Source of the DNA: an uncultured Ruminiclostridium sp. | GTDB taxonomy: Bacteria > Bacillota > Clostridia > Oscillospirales > Ruminococcaceae | Direction of reading: 5' to 3' | Length of the DNA: 64,000 bases | NCBI GenBank assembly: GCA_947623915.1 | Contig: CANQIB010000006.1 | Location: forward strand, 1-64,000 | Program-made: the position numbers and the translations under genes | Shown: piece after piece, positions 7,619-17,182 of the stretch | Position numbering within the stretch: the stretch's first letter is position 1 | Layout of the letters: every line of letters begins with the position of its first letter | The notes under the pieces: model-generated | Database searches by the model: none | What the model was told of the DNA's origin: nothing | What the model saw: only the letters and a program-made list of their open reading frames with translations

Positions 7619-8875
7619 ATGGGAATGACTATGAGCCAGAAAATACTGGCAAAGCACGCGGGACTGGACAGCGTGAGAGAGGGGCAGCTCATACGGGCAA
7701 AGCTGGATATGGTGCTGGGAAACGACATCACCAGTCCCGTCGCTATAAACGAATTCAACAAGGCGGGCTTTGACGGAGTTTTCGACCGCGAAAAGATCTC
7801 TCTCGTCATGGACCACTTTACCCCCAACAAGGACATCAAGGCGGCTACACAATGCAAGCAATGCCGTGATTTTGCCGGAAAATACGACATCAAGAACTAC
7901 TACGACGTGGGCGATATGGGTATAGAACACGCGCTTTTGCCGGAAAAAGGGCTTATCGCTCCCGGCGAGCTGTGCATAGGCGCGGACAGCCACACCTGCA
8001 CCTACGGAGCGCTCGGCGCGTTTTCCACGGGAGTCGGCTCTACCGATATGGCGGCAGGCATGGCGACGGGCGAGGCGTGGTTCAAGGTACCGTCGGCGAT
8101 AAGATTCGTGCTTACCGGCAAGCTGAACAAGTACGTTACAGGCAAGGACGTTATCCTGCACATCATCGGCATGATAGGAGTGGACGGGGCGCTGTACCGC
8201 TCGATGGAGTTTACCGGCGAGGGGCTGGCTTCCCTCTCGATGGACGACAGACTTTGTATCGCCAACATGGCGATAGAGGCGGGCGCTAAGAACGGCATAT
8301 TCGAGGTGGACGACATCACCGAGGAATATGTAAAGGAAAGGGTGAACAGACCTTACGACAAGTTTGCTCCCGACCCCGACGCGGTATATGCCGAAACCTA
8401 CGAAATAGACCTTTCCTCCGTAAAGCAGACGGTGTCTTTCCCGCACCTGCCGGAAAACGCCAGAGTCGTGGAAGATATTACCGAGGAGATAAAAATAGAC
8501 CAGGCGGTCATAGGCTCCTGCACCAACGGCAGGATAAGCGATATGAGAGCCGCCGCAGAGATACTTAACGGAAAGCACATTGCCAAGGGCGTGCGCTGCA
8601 TAGTTATCCCCGCCACTCAAAAGGTTTATATGCAATGTATAAAAGAGGGTCTTGCCGAGATATTCATAAACGCGGGCTGCGTGTTCTCCACGCCTACCTG
8701 CGGTCCGTGTCTGGGCGGACATATGGGTATACTCGCAGCGGGGGAGCGCGCCGTTTCCACCACCAACCGCAACTTTGTCGGAAGAATGGGACATACCGAC
8801 AGCGAGGTATATCTCGCAAGCCCGATAGTTGCCGCAGCCAGCGCGATAGCGGGCAAGATAACGGGGATAAAGTGA
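7619..8875 (+). CDS. leuC: 3-isopropylmalate dehydratase, large subunit
   Basis: A 418-residue aconitase-family subunit. It isomerises 2-isopropylmalate and, in the citramalate route, citramalate to 3-methylmalate. [4Fe-4S] ligands are visible in GSCTNG (about residue 299) and CGPCLGGH (about 361-364), and the [15 protein letters not shown] substrate motif is near residue 120. The start is the ATG at 7619, 5-8 nt after GAAAGGAAGG; an upstream in-frame start overlaps that ribosome site. It needs LeuD (9200) to be active. Confidence 0.94.
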   Translation: MGMTMSQKILAKHAGLDSVREGQLIRAKLDMVLGNDITSPVAINEFNKAGFDGVFDREKISLVMDHFTPNKDIKAATQCKQCRDFAGKYDIKNYYDVGDMGIEHALLPEKGLIAPGELCIGADSHTCTYGALGAFSTGVGSTDMAAGMATGEAWFKVPSAIRFVLTGKLNKYVTGKDVILHIIGMIGVDGALYRSMEFTGEGLASLSMDDRLCIANMAIEAGAKNGIFEVDDITEEYVKERVNRPYDKFAPDPDAVYAETYEIDLSSVKQTVSFPHLPENARVVEDITEEIKIDQAVIGSCTNGRISDMRAAAEILNGKHIAKGVRCIVIPATQKVYMQCIKEGLAEIFINAGCVFSTPTCGPCLGGHMGILAAGERAVSTTNRNFVGRMGHTDSEVYLASPIVAAASAIAGKITGIK

Positions 8876-8876
8876 T

Positions 8877-9182
8877 ATGGTACGGCACGTTATTATTTGG
8901 GAGCTTAAAAGCGAGCTTTCCCCGAAAGAACAGGAAACGCGCAAGCAGCTTATAAAACAGGAACTTGAGAGTCTTAAAGGCAAGATAGACGGACTGCTCT
9001 CGATACAGGTGTTCACCGAGCTTTTAGAGTCCTCAAACGGCAGTCTTATGCTGGACAGCACCTTTGAGAGCGAGGCGGCGCTCAAAGCGTATTCGGTACA
9101 CCCGCAGCATTTAAAGGTAGCCGAGAATATTGTCCGCCCCTACGTTTCGCAGCGAAAATGCGCGGATTTTGAAATACAGTAA
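8877..9182 (+). CDS. Dabb (stress-response A/B barrel) domain protein
   Basis: A 101-residue protein starting [11 protein letters not shown] and ending in a Dabb-like ferredoxin fold ([20 protein letters not shown] pattern). Dabb proteins are small dimeric barrels; most have no assigned reaction. It begins 1 nt after the leuC stop and ends 17 nt before leuD, so it is translated with the leucine genes. The position between two subunits of one enzyme is unusual and suggests a link to isomeroisomerase function, but this is inference. Confidence 0.8.
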   Translation: MVRHVIIWELKSELSPKEQETRKQLIKQELESLKGKIDGLLSIQVFTELLESSNGSLMLDSTFESEAALKAYSVHPQHLKVAENIVRPYVSQRKCADFEIQ

Positions 9183-9199
9183 AGAAAGGATCGACCGAT

Positions 9200-9682
9200 A
9201 TGAAAGCACAAGGCATAGTACATAAGTATAAAGACAACGTCGATACCGACGTTATAATCCCCGCGAGATACCTCAACACCTCCGACCACAAGGAGCTTGC
9301 GAGCCATTGTATGGAGGATATAGACAAGGAGTTTGTAAGCAGGGTAAAGCCGGGCGACATAATGGTAGCGGGTATGAATTTCGGCTGCGGCAGTTCCAGA
9401 GAGCACGCGCCGATAGCGATAAAAGCGAGCGGGATATCCTGCGTCATCGCGGGTACATTTGCCCGCATTTTCTACCGCAACGCGATAAACATCGGACTTG
9501 CGATACTCGAATGTGAGGAAGCGGCAAAGGACATCGACGCGGGGGACGAGGTATCGGTGGATTTCGATACCGGCGTCATAACCGATATTACCAAAGGGCA
9601 TACCTATCAGGCTGAGCCTTTTCCCGATTTCATAAAGGAAATAATCAGCGCGGGCGGACTGCTCAAATCATTGAAAAAGTAA
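9200..9682 (+). CDS. leuD: 3-isopropylmalate dehydratase, small subunit
   Basis: A 160-residue swivel-domain subunit typical of the short LeuD type. It shows [15 protein letters not shown] near the start and [16 protein letters not shown] (about residues 57-72), the substrate-binding loop. It completes the LeuCD dehydratase. AAAGAAAGGA precedes the ATG. Confidence 0.94.
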   Translation: MKAQGIVHKYKDNVDTDVIIPARYLNTSDHKELASHCMEDIDKEFVSRVKPGDIMVAGMNFGCGSSREHAPIAIKASGISCVIAGTFARIFYRNAINIGLAILECEEAAKDIDAGDEVSVDFDTGVITDITKGHTYQAEPFPDFIKEIISAGGLLKSLKK

Positions 9683-9695
9683 AGGAGATACTGCC

Positions 9696-10778
9696 ATGAC
9701 AAAAAATATTGCGGTCATCAAAGGCGACGGCATCGGGCCGGAGATAATCACCGAGGCGATGAAGGTTTTGGACGCTGTGGCGGCAAAATACGGTCACACC
9801 TTTAATTACACTCAACTGCTGATGGGCGGCTGTTCCATAGACGCGAACGGCGAGCCTTTGACTAAGGAAACGATAGACGCCTGCAAGGCGTCCGACGCGG
9901 TGCTGATGGGCTCTATCGGCGGAGACACCACCACCTCTCCGTGGTACAAGCTGCCCCCTCATCTCAGACCCGAAGCGGGGCTGCTCGGAATAAGGAAAGC
10001 GCTGGGGCTGTTCGCAAATCTGCGCCCCTGCGTGCTGTACCCGGAGCTGTCCGGCGCTTGTCCGCTCAAAAAGGAGATAAGCGACCGCGGCTTTGATATG
10101 CTGATAATGAGAGAGCTTACCGGCGGGCTGTATTTCGGCGAGAAAAAGACCGAAACGGTGGACGGTATGCAGGTGGCTACCGACACTCTGGTATACAGCG
10201 AAAGCGAGATACGCCGCATTGCCGTAAAGGCGTTCGACGTGGCGATGAAGCGCCGCAAAAAGGTGACCAGCGTGGACAAAGCCAACGTGCTGGAATCCTC
10301 ACGTCTTTGGAGAAAGGTGATAACCGAGGTGGCAAAGGATTACCCCGAAGTCACGCTGGAGCATATGCTGGTGGACAACAGCGCGATGCAGCTTGTAAAA
10401 GACCCCGCGCAGTTTGACGTTATGGTGACGGAAAATATGTTCGGCGATATACTTTCCGACGAGGCGAGCATGATAACCGGCTCTATCGGTATGCTCGCGT
10501 CCGCAAGCATGAACGAGAGCAAGTTCGGTCTGTATGAGCCCAGCGGCGGCTCGGCGCCCGACATCGCGGGACAGAACAAGGCAAACCCGATAGCCACTAT
10601 CCTGTCCGCCGCAATGATGCTGCGCTACAGCTTTGATATGACGCAGGAGGCTGACGCCGTCGAAGCAGCGGTAAACAAAGCTCTGTCGGACGGCTGCCGC
10701 ACCGGCGACATCATGAGCGAGGGAATGAAGTTGGTATCCTGCTCGGAAATGGGCGATATTATAGCAAAAGGCGTTTAA
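9696..10778 (+). CDS. leuB: 3-isopropylmalate dehydrogenase
   Basis: A 360-residue NAD-dependent decarboxylating dehydrogenase that oxidises 3-isopropylmalate (and 3-methylmalate in the citramalate route). Family marks are GDGIGPEI at the start, the [14 protein letters not shown] helix, the metal-binding [11 protein letters not shown], and [16 protein letters not shown] near the C-terminus. It is the last gene of the operon, followed by a hairpin. leuA, ilvC and ilvD are not in the window, so part of the pathway is encoded elsewhere. Confidence 0.94.
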   Translation: MTKNIAVIKGDGIGPEIITEAMKVLDAVAAKYGHTFNYTQLLMGGCSIDANGEPLTKETIDACKASDAVLMGSIGGDTTTSPWYKLPPHLRPEAGLLGIRKALGLFANLRPCVLYPELSGACPLKKEISDRGFDMLIMRELTGGLYFGEKKTETVDGMQVATDTLVYSESEIRRIAVKAFDVAMKRRKKVTSVDKANVLESSRLWRKVITEVAKDYPEVTLEHMLVDNSAMQLVKDPAQFDVMVTENMFGDILSDEASMITGSIGMLASASMNESKFGLYEPSGGSAPDIAGQNKANPIATILSAAMMLRYSFDMTQEADAVEAAVNKALSDGCRTGDIMSEGMKLVSCSEMGDIIAKGV

Positions 10779-10794
10779 AGCCGATAATGAATTT

Positions 10795-10826
10795 ATCCCC
10801 GACTATATTATTAGTCGGGGATATCA
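10795..10826 (+). terminator. Hairpin after leuB
   Basis: TATCCCCGACT and AGTCGGGGATA form an 11-bp stem right after the leuB stop. It has no T-run of its own; the next strong terminator is at 10938-10978. The same stem sequence recurs at 11022-11054. Confidence 0.55.
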
Positions 10827-10867
10827 GTCTGTAGAAAAAGGTCAATAAAAAGCGGAAGGAAAGAGGA

Positions 10868-11054
10868 GTTTGAGGGGAAAACCATCAGGGTTTTCACCCT
10901 CAAGTTTAATAAGAGCCGCGCAAAGCGCGGCAAAAATCGAGCAATACCGCTATACGGTATTGCCGATTTTTTTCAGCTTGTCGGAAAATCCGACCGTAGG
11001 GAGGGTTTTTCGACAAGCTGTTATCCCCGACTGAATAAGTCGGGGATATTTTTA
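10868..11054. repeat. Array of five further hairpins in the leuB/ACP gap
   Basis: Between convergent transcription units lie TTGAGGGGAAAACC/GGTTTTCACCCTCAA (10868-10905), GCCGCGC-AAA-GCGCGGC (10916-10932), a terminator-like GAGCAATACCG/CGGTATTGCCG stem with seven Ts (10938-10978), CAGCTTGTCG/CGACAAGCTG (10975-11020) and ATCCCCGACT/AGTCGGGGAT plus ATTTTTATT (11022-11054). At least two can terminate plus-strand transcription. No open frame is credible. The rest of the gap to 11177 shows nothing further. Confidence 0.65.
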
Positions 11055-11177
11055 TTCCGTTTTTTGATAATATACCGCCTGAGCGTCCCAAAGCCGCTTA
11101 TACTTGCCGACGGCGGCGTACAGTTATGTCCGCCTTTACGCCGAGGTAAATACACGGAAGTCCCTTACTTCGGTATA

Positions 11178-11417
11178 TTATCCTCTCTCTTTGATTATCC
11201 GTACCATTTCTCCGACGTTTTTCATGCCGGATACTTCGCCCATTTTGAACCTTATGCCGAATTCGTCCTCGACGGCGGTGACCAGCGTGATATGGGACAG
11301 GCTGTCCCAGTCGTCTATATCGTCGGCGGTCATTTCGGCGGATACCTCTATCTCGTCGTCGTCAAATACATCTCTGAACACTTCGTTAAGGCGTTCGTAT
11401 ATTTCCTTTTCTTCCAT
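11178..11417 (-). CDS. Acyl carrier protein
   Basis: A 79-residue acidic four-helix protein. The phosphopantetheine Ser is in WDSLSHI (about residue 39). It is not the fatty-acid AcpP type, being encoded after an FkbH-like gene with a 1-nt gap, which suggests it carries the acyl (perhaps glyceryl) unit made by that protein. Last gene of the minus-strand operon from 15583. Confidence 0.85.
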   Translation of the reverse strand: MEEKEIYERLNEVFRDVFDDDEIEVSAEMTADDIDDWDSLSHITLVTAVEDEFGIRFKMGEVSGMKNVGEMVRIIKERG

Positions 11418-11418
11418 G

Positions 11419-13203
11419 TCACTCGTTCCTTTCTATCCTTATATGCGAGCTGTGCGGGACATACCCGTCCGTCAAGAGCCGCCATTCGGTGTTCCCGTCC
11501 GCGTCGCAGCTTATCCTTTCAAAGCCGAAGCTGCCGTACAGCCCCTTTACCATAGCGTTTTTCTTGGTGGGGAAGTAATGCCCTCTTATCTCCTCCACCT
11601 TGCGCCGCTTTGCCTCCTCGACCAAACGGTCGAGCATGGCAAATTCCATCTCGCGTTTGAGTACGCGGCAGGACATGAGCCAAAGGATAATATCCAACCG
11701 TCCGCCCTCCTGCTTTCCTATCACCACCGACACGATACCGTTGTCGCCGAATTTATCCGACAGACTGCCGTATAAGCGTATATATCCGTCGTCGCCGTAT
11801 ACCGTCCGCATTTCGTCCTCGGTAAAACGGCGGGTGGTGAGGTTGAACTGATTGCTTTTGTTTGTCAGCTGAGTTATCCTGGGTATATATATCGGCAAAA
11901 AATCGTCTATCACCGCGACCATTTCCAGACTGTCCAGATATTCGCCGTAATCGGAGAATTTCGACTGCTGCGCGGCGCGCTCGGCGTTCTGACGGTACAT
12001 TTCGTTTCTTTTAAGGTCGTCGTCGGAAAAGGCGGTGATCTCAAAAAAGCGCGAACGGTCCAGCACCCGTATATAGCTTTCGGGATCGCCTATGTCGGGA
12101 ACGGCGGCGGTAGGTATCTGCGCGGCTACTATGGCGCGTTCGGCGGGATTGTCGTCCACGAACACCAGCGCGTCCTCGCCTATATTAAGCCCCTTGGCGA
12201 TAGCCGCGACGTTCCTGTCCTTGCTTTCCCAGTTGGCGACTATCATCACAAAATCTTCGGGTCTGAGCGTGCCGGAGGGGTGATCAAGTCCGGCTAAGGC
12301 GTTCTCCTCCTCGTTTTTGGAGCAAACGGTGAGCATAACGCCGCTGTTTTTCACCAGCTTGAGGTAGCCTTGAAATTCGCTGTACATCTGACCGAGGTTG
12401 GTCTCGTGTCCTATCTCGATGCCCTCCGGCCCGTCGTCGCCGATAACTCCGCCCCACAGGGTATTGTCAAGATCCAGCACCAGCGCCTTGCGGTTCTTCC
12501 CGTAAACCGAGCGTATTATCGACGCGAGGTTGTAGGCAAATTCGGGTATCGCCGGCACGCACAGCGCGTACTTATACATATACCAGTACAGCGGGTCGCT
12601 CCATTTATCCAGCCCGTAGCAGGCGCTGAGATAATTTATATCATTGATGTAAAATCCGTCGTTTTTCTCCGCGTGTTCCGCAAAGGCGGTATTCAGCCGA
12701 TTTATGAAATTCACCCGACCGCGTCGGTCGAAAACGTCGCGGTTGCCCATTATCCTGAAATACGGCAGCTCAAAATTGTTCTGTATTATCGGGCAGCGGT
12801 ATTTTCTTTTTATCGCTTCCCACGCGGTATTGAACTTCTCCAGCTCCGCGTCGAGCAGCTTGTCCGCCTCCGCCTTGTCGGCGGAAATATCGGGAAAGGC
12901 GGTTATATTTCGCGAGGTGGTGTGGATAAACACTATATCCGGCGAAAATTCGTCAAGCTCCTTGTTTTCAAACACCGCGTCCTGCCACCAGCGGTCGTAT
13001 TCGGAAAGATAAAACTCCGGCTGTATTCCCGAATCCAGCAAAAACAGCTCCAGCATATCCTTTATTTCGTTGGCGGTAGAGCCTGCCAGCAGCGCTATTT
13101 TTTTGTTTATCCTCGGTCTGCCGTCCTCAAGCAGCGTCCGCCTCAGCGAACGTTTTTTCTTTTGTATGCTCCCGCCGTCAAAAGGGTATTCCAACTCTTT
13201 CAT
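11419..13203 (-). CDS. FkbH-like HAD-IIIC family protein
   Basis: A 594-residue protein with three parts: an N-terminal SGNH-like region (about 30-190), a HAD-IIIC phosphatase domain with the LDLDNTLWGG motif (about residue 240), and a C-terminal GNAT-like region (about 460-580). FkbH proteins take a glycerate unit from 1,3-bisphosphoglycerate, dephosphorylate it and load it onto a carrier protein. The ACP gene directly downstream fits this. Here the neighbours are exported DHHW proteins, not polyketide enzymes, so the unit may be used on a cell-surface polymer (inference). Confidence 0.85.
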   Translation of the reverse strand: MKELEYPFDGGSIQKKKRSLRRTLLEDGRPRINKKIALLAGSTANEIKDMLELFLLDSGIQPEFYLSEYDRWWQDAVFENKELDEFSPDIVFIHTTSRNITAFPDISADKAEADKLLDAELEKFNTAWEAIKRKYRCPIIQNNFELPYFRIMGNRDVFDRRGRVNFINRLNTAFAEHAEKNDGFYINDINYLSACYGLDKWSDPLYWYMYKYALCVPAIPEFAYNLASIIRSVYGKNRKALVLDLDNTLWGGVIGDDGPEGIEIGHETNLGQMYSEFQGYLKLVKNSGVMLTVCSKNEEENALAGLDHPSGTLRPEDFVMIVANWESKDRNVAAIAKGLNIGEDALVFVDDNPAERAIVAAQIPTAAVPDIGDPESYIRVLDRSRFFEITAFSDDDLKRNEMYRQNAERAAQQSKFSDYGEYLDSLEMVAVIDDFLPIYIPRITQLTNKSNQFNLTTRRFTEDEMRTVYGDDGYIRLYGSLSDKFGDNGIVSVVIGKQEGGRLDIILWLMSCRVLKREMEFAMLDRLVEEAKRRKVEEIRGHYFPTKKNAMVKGLYGSFGFERISCDADGNTEWRLLTDGYVPHSSHIRIERNE

Positions 13204-13207
13204 ATAT

Positions 13208-14422
13208 TCACAGCTCTCTTATATAATCAAAATATTCGCAGTTTCCGCCCGCTACGGTATACGCGCAGTTTGCAAAAAGCAGATCGGTCGCGTTTACCTT
13301 TTTGCAGAAATTTACCGCGTTTATCTCGCAGTAGCGCAGGTCGATAACGTATATGTTTTCAAACGCCTCGGTAAGAAAAGGTATCAGCGCGTTGCCGTAG
13401 CTTTCCTTTATCACCACAAGATTTCGCCCGTTTTTGACGTTGGTCTTTACATGAGTCATCTTGTCGTCGCCGCCGAGGAAGGTAAGGTAATAGCTGCTCG
13501 CGTCGTCCACTATGAACAGGTCGCTGTCATAGCCGTTTGAGTAGTAGCGGTCATAGTAGGTCGTTTTCAGCTTTGAGCGGTTCGGGGAATAGTATACCGT
13601 GTAATCCTCCGGATCTTCGGTCAGCTTTTCGTCCTCGGAATAGTAATACATAGAGCCGACGTAGCCGGGGCAGGTGACCGCCTTGTACTTATCCAGCGAG
13701 GATATGGGCAATTTCAGATCGTCGCAGAATTTTTTCGCGGCATAGTATGCGCCGCGCGGCATCCAATGGTGATCGGTGCGGGCGTAAATGGCTTCGTCGG
13801 TATGCTTTGCCAGCACGTCGTACACCTTTATGTTGGTGACGCCGGTGTTCGCAAGCCCCTTTTCCACATATTCTATCTTATCCTTTTGCAGCTCGCTGTA
13901 GCCTCGGTAATCTTCGGGGTTGTAAAAATCCACCGAGGTGGGTATCACCATGGAGCATACGTTTACCTCCGGCAGAGCCGACTGAAATCTCTTGACGCTG
14001 TTGATATACATATCGCAGTAGCCGTATGTCCCGCCGAAAAACATTATCCCCCAGTAATGGTTGTTTATGCCGGCGACAAGTATGCCGCTCTCGCCTATCC
14101 TGCGGTAGCCGTTTATCGAGGCGTTCGGCGGCTCGGTCGCGGGCGGTTCCGTCGCGGGCGGCTCGGTAGTTTTCTCGGTGGTGGTAAGCTCTATCGGCGG
14201 CACGGTAGTGACTGCCTCGGCGGTGGTTGTTTCCTGCCGAGTTTCGGACGTGACGTCGGGCGAAGAGGTCTCCGGCAAACTCGTGACGCTTTCCCCTATC
14301 GAGGGGCTGTCCGAGTCGGACGTATCGGGCGCCGCATATGGGTCGTATGTGTTGCAGCCCGCGCCGAACGCCGTCAGCAGTACCGCGGCGGTCAGCGCGG
14401 GTATGATATGTCGTCTTTTCAT
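13208..14422 (-). CDS. DHHW-family lipoprotein (AlgX-like)
   Basis: A 404-residue exported protein. A lipoprotein signal ends at GAGC (Cys 23). A Pro/Thr/Glu-rich linker (about 40-105) precedes a globular domain with the DHHW motif (ARTDHHWMP, about residue 212). DHHW proteins are SGNH-related and occur with MBOAT acyltransferases in O-acetylation of extracellular polysaccharides. It is a paralogue of the gene just upstream (12-nt gap) and sits 4 nt before the FkbH-like gene. No MBOAT gene lies in the window. Confidence 0.85.
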   Translation of the reverse strand: MKRRHIIPALTAAVLLTAFGAGCNTYDPYAAPDTSDSDSPSIGESVTSLPETSSPDVTSETRQETTTAEAVTTVPPIELTTTEKTTEPPATEPPATEPPNASINGYRRIGESGILVAGINNHYWGIMFFGGTYGYCDMYINSVKRFQSALPEVNVCSMVIPTSVDFYNPEDYRGYSELQKDKIEYVEKGLANTGVTNIKVYDVLAKHTDEAIYARTDHHWMPRGAYYAAKKFCDDLKLPISSLDKYKAVTCPGYVGSMYYYSEDEKLTEDPEDYTVYYSPNRSKLKTTYYDRYYSNGYDSDLFIVDDASSYYLTFLGGDDKMTHVKTNVKNGRNLVVIKESYGNALIPFLTEAFENIYVIDLRYCEINAVNFCKKVNATDLLFANCAYTVAGGNCEYFDYIREL

Positions 14423-14434
14423 TGCTTTTTCCCG

Positions 14435-15583
14435 TTATTCACAAATGTGATTTTCCTTTATCTTTTCCGCGTTTTCACCGACTGCCGAGAAAGTACACAT
14501 GGTAAACAGCACGTCGGTTATGCCGTTATCCTTGACAAATTTCGAGCCTTTAAGATTTTCAAAATATCTTATATCACAGATGTAGATCTCCTCAAAGCCG
14601 TCTATATAAAACGGTATCTCGGCGTTGCCGTAGCTATCCTTGAACACGCACAGCTTTCTGCCGTTTTTGTTTTCGGTCTCTACCTTGACTATCTTCTCGT
14701 CGCCGCCCATGAATATGGAATAGCTGCTGTTTACCGGCTGATCCACGAAAATGGATTTTATAAAGCGGGAATCATAGTCCTCCTTGAACGAGGTGGTGTA
14801 ATAAGTCGCGGTGTAATCGGTGGAGGGAACGTAATAGGTGAAAGTTTCGGGGGAATTTTCTATATCCGGATCATAGTCGGAAAATCTGTACATCGAACCG
14901 ACAAAGCCCTCTACCTCGTATTTTTTGTAGGTATCCAGCGGCTTTATCTCCACCTGCGCCGTTTCGCAGAACGCTTTTGCGGCATAGTATGCGCCGAGCG
15001 GCATCCAATGGTGATCGGTGCGGGTGTAGATATATTCGTCGGTATGCGCCGCCAGCGCGCCGTAGCCGTCCACGTTTATAACTCCGTCCAGCTTATTCGC
15101 TATGCTGTTGATGGAATTTAAGTGGCTCGCGTTGTAGTCCTCAAACTCCTCCGGCAGGTAAAACGCGCTTTGGGTAGGCACTACCATGTTGAACACGTTC
15201 ACGCCGTCGCCGACGTTTTTCTTGAATTGATTGAGATAGGACGCGTAATTTTCTCCCGTACCTCCGCCGTAAAGAGATATTCCCCATACGTTGCCGTCGG
15301 CGTCGGTCATCTTGAGCAGTCCGTTGGTCATAACGCCCTCCGCGCCCTCCATCGGAGATCTCTGGGTTTCGGCGGGCGCGGTCGTGCCGCTCGTGCTTTC
15401 AGCCGACGTGCCGCTTGATTCGGGAAAGGATATTACTATATCCTGACCGCTGCTTTCCGGCGCGGGCGTTTCCGACACGGAGCTGTTCGCCTGAGAGCTT
15501 TGCGTTTCCTGCTGAGCGCAGCCCGCCAGCATAACGGCTGCCGTTATCAGCGCCGCGCAGCGGGTAAGTCCGTTCTTTTTCAT
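14435..15583 (-). CDS. DHHW-family lipoprotein (AlgX-like), paralogue
   Basis: A 382-residue exported protein with a lipobox (LAGC, Cys 22), a Ser/Glu-rich linker and a DHHW domain (TRTDHHWMPLGAYYAAKAF) closely similar to the downstream paralogue, plus a shared GRKLCVFKDSYGN-type motif near the C-terminus. It opens the four-gene operon. The ATG follows GAAAGGAG. Two DHHW copies may act in successive steps or on different acceptors. Confidence 0.85.
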   Translation of the reverse strand: MKKNGLTRCAALITAAVMLAGCAQQETQSSQANSSVSETPAPESSGQDIVISFPESSGTSAESTSGTTAPAETQRSPMEGAEGVMTNGLLKMTDADGNVWGISLYGGGTGENYASYLNQFKKNVGDGVNVFNMVVPTQSAFYLPEEFEDYNASHLNSINSIANKLDGVINVDGYGALAAHTDEYIYTRTDHHWMPLGAYYAAKAFCETAQVEIKPLDTYKKYEVEGFVGSMYRFSDYDPDIENSPETFTYYVPSTDYTATYYTTSFKEDYDSRFIKSIFVDQPVNSSYSIFMGGDEKIVKVETENKNGRKLCVFKDSYGNAEIPFYIDGFEEIYICDIRYFENLKGSKFVKDNGITDVLFTMCTFSAVGENAEKIKENHICE

Positions 15584-15720
15584 ATTTTATACTCCTTTCG
15601 TTCGGGCAGCTCCCGAAAACGGTTTTTCCTGTTTTAAACGTCGGGCGATCCCCGACGGGACACAAGTCCTCGGTATTTCCCCGAAAAACAAACATTCCTT
15701 TTAAAAATTCCTATTATTGA

Positions 15721-15749
15721 AGTATATCACAGTATTTCGCAAAATACAA
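15721..15749 (-). promoter_or_regulatory. Promoter of the DHHW-FkbH-ACP operon
   Basis: TTGTAT (15744-15749) and TATACT (15721-15726) on the minus strand with a 17-bp spacer. A leader of about 130 nt follows, with a CGTCGGGG/CCCGACG-type hairpin near 15640-15665. Confidence 0.65.
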
Positions 15750-15778
15750 GAGAATACACGAAATTTACACAAAATACG

Positions 15779-17113
15779 TCATGTTTCTTCTTTTTGCGCG
15801 CTCGGCTCTTCGACGTTGTACTTGCTGTAAATGTCGCGGCTTACCACCAGCCCGTTTTCCAGCAGATATTCCCGCTGCAAATAGTCATAATACGCTCCGG
15901 GGCTGATTATACCCACTATCTTTATTATATCCGTGCCCGCCTTGCTCAGTATGCTGTCGGCGAGCAGCACGCAGTTGGTGCTCATAACGCAGTAGGATTT
16001 GAACTTGCCGCTGCGGAATTTGTAAAACTTCGCGTCGGTGCCTTTCCAAAGTCCGCTGCAATAATCGGAAAAGCCGCTTATATCCGCGTCCTCGCCGCGT
16101 TCCAAAGCGCGCTGATACGGCGGCTTCCACCGATAGACAGAGCCTTTTATCCGCTTTATTTCGGCGCGCACGCGCTGCATCTGCTCATCGGACAGCTTCA
16201 GCCCGTAATCGAACACCATTTGCTTATCGCTGTATACGCTGAAATTTATGTACGGCTGAAACTCCGAAACGAACAGCACCCCGTCCCCCAGAGCGTTGAA
16301 CAGCCGCGCCGAGCCCTCGTCGTAATTCCCGTAGGACAGCACCTCTCCGTCAACATATAGGTCGCAATGTCCCATTATCCCGACACCCTCGCCGGAAACG
16401 TGTATCAGCACATGAACGTCGGCTTGCTGTCCGTCGTCGTTCGCCTTTTCCTCCGCGAGCAGCTTTTCTATATCTATCTCACGGGAATCCAGCCGCTTTT
16501 GGTAATTTTTCAGCGTACCGAACGGGAAAAACGTCGAAACGAACAGCGGCAGCGACACCCGTATCTTGCGCCGCATGGCGGTCTTGGCGCGATTGGGCAG
16601 CGCCTCCCGTGCGAAATCTTTCAGCTCGGTAAGTCCGTACAGCACACAGTATATGCCGCTTATCAGCAGCAGCATACGCTGACTGTAAAAAGAACCGAAC
16701 AGCATTATTATACCGAACGTCAAAAAGGAAACGAACGCGAAAAGATCCGCGAAAATATCCTCCGGCATTATCCGATTGCGCAGCGCGGCGATAAGGTCTA
16801 TCAGCTTGACCGCGGCGTTCAGCAGCACATAAAGAGAAAACGCGAGCGTCAGTATCCCCAGCGTCATGCCCGGCACGAACACCGTTACCGCTCCCAGCAG
16901 GATAAAGCCCAGACCGCTTATCAGCGGTATGCGCTGCTTTTTCACATATGCGCGGACGATCTGGTGTATGCCGTTGAAGGTTATGACCGCCCCGCCTATG
17001 CGCGCGGCGTGTACCAACAAAAATTCTCCCTGCACCAGTATCGTTATCCCGACGGCTATCAGCCCCGCTCCGTACAGAGCGAGCCATATCTTTTGTACCC
17101 GTTCTCGTGTCAT
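15779..17113 (-). CDS. Membrane protein: HdeD-like helices plus papain-like (permuted) domain
   Basis: A 444-residue protein. Residues 1-170 hold about six hydrophobic helices in pairs, like HdeD/DUF308 proteins. The C-terminal half is soluble; it contains HVLIHVSGEG...GHCDL and later a STNCVLLADSIL segment. A His followed by a distant Asn-Cys is the order found in circularly permuted NlpC/LRAT-like cysteine enzymes, so it may be a membrane-tethered hydrolase or acyltransferase. That is a tentative reading. Its start lies 34 nt from the rnpB promoter, transcribed the other way. Confidence 0.65.
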   Translation of the reverse strand: MTRERVQKIWLALYGAGLIAVGITILVQGEFLLVHAARIGGAVITFNGIHQIVRAYVKKQRIPLISGLGFILLGAVTVFVPGMTLGILTLAFSLYVLLNAAVKLIDLIAALRNRIMPEDIFADLFAFVSFLTFGIIMLFGSFYSQRMLLLISGIYCVLYGLTELKDFAREALPNRAKTAMRRKIRVSLPLFVSTFFPFGTLKNYQKRLDSREIDIEKLLAEEKANDDGQQADVHVLIHVSGEGVGIMGHCDLYVDGEVLSYGNYDEGSARLFNALGDGVLFVSEFQPYINFSVYSDKQMVFDYGLKLSDEQMQRVRAEIKRIKGSVYRWKPPYQRALERGEDADISGFSDYCSGLWKGTDAKFYKFRSGKFKSYCVMSTNCVLLADSILSKAGTDIIKIVGIISPGAYYDYLQREYLLENGLVVSRDIYSKYNVEEPSAQKEET

Positions 17114-17146
17114 TTAGGTCGGAAAAATCTCCCTTTCTTTTGAGGT

Positions 17147-17175
17147 TTGACATTCTCTTTAAAATATGATAAAAT
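17147..17175 (+). promoter_or_regulatory. Promoter of rnpB
   Basis: TTGACA (17147-17152) and TAAAAT (17170-17175) with a 17-bp spacer, placing the start of the RNA about 7 nt downstream, at the P1 helix. Confidence 0.85.
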
Positions 17176-17182
17176 TTGTTTT

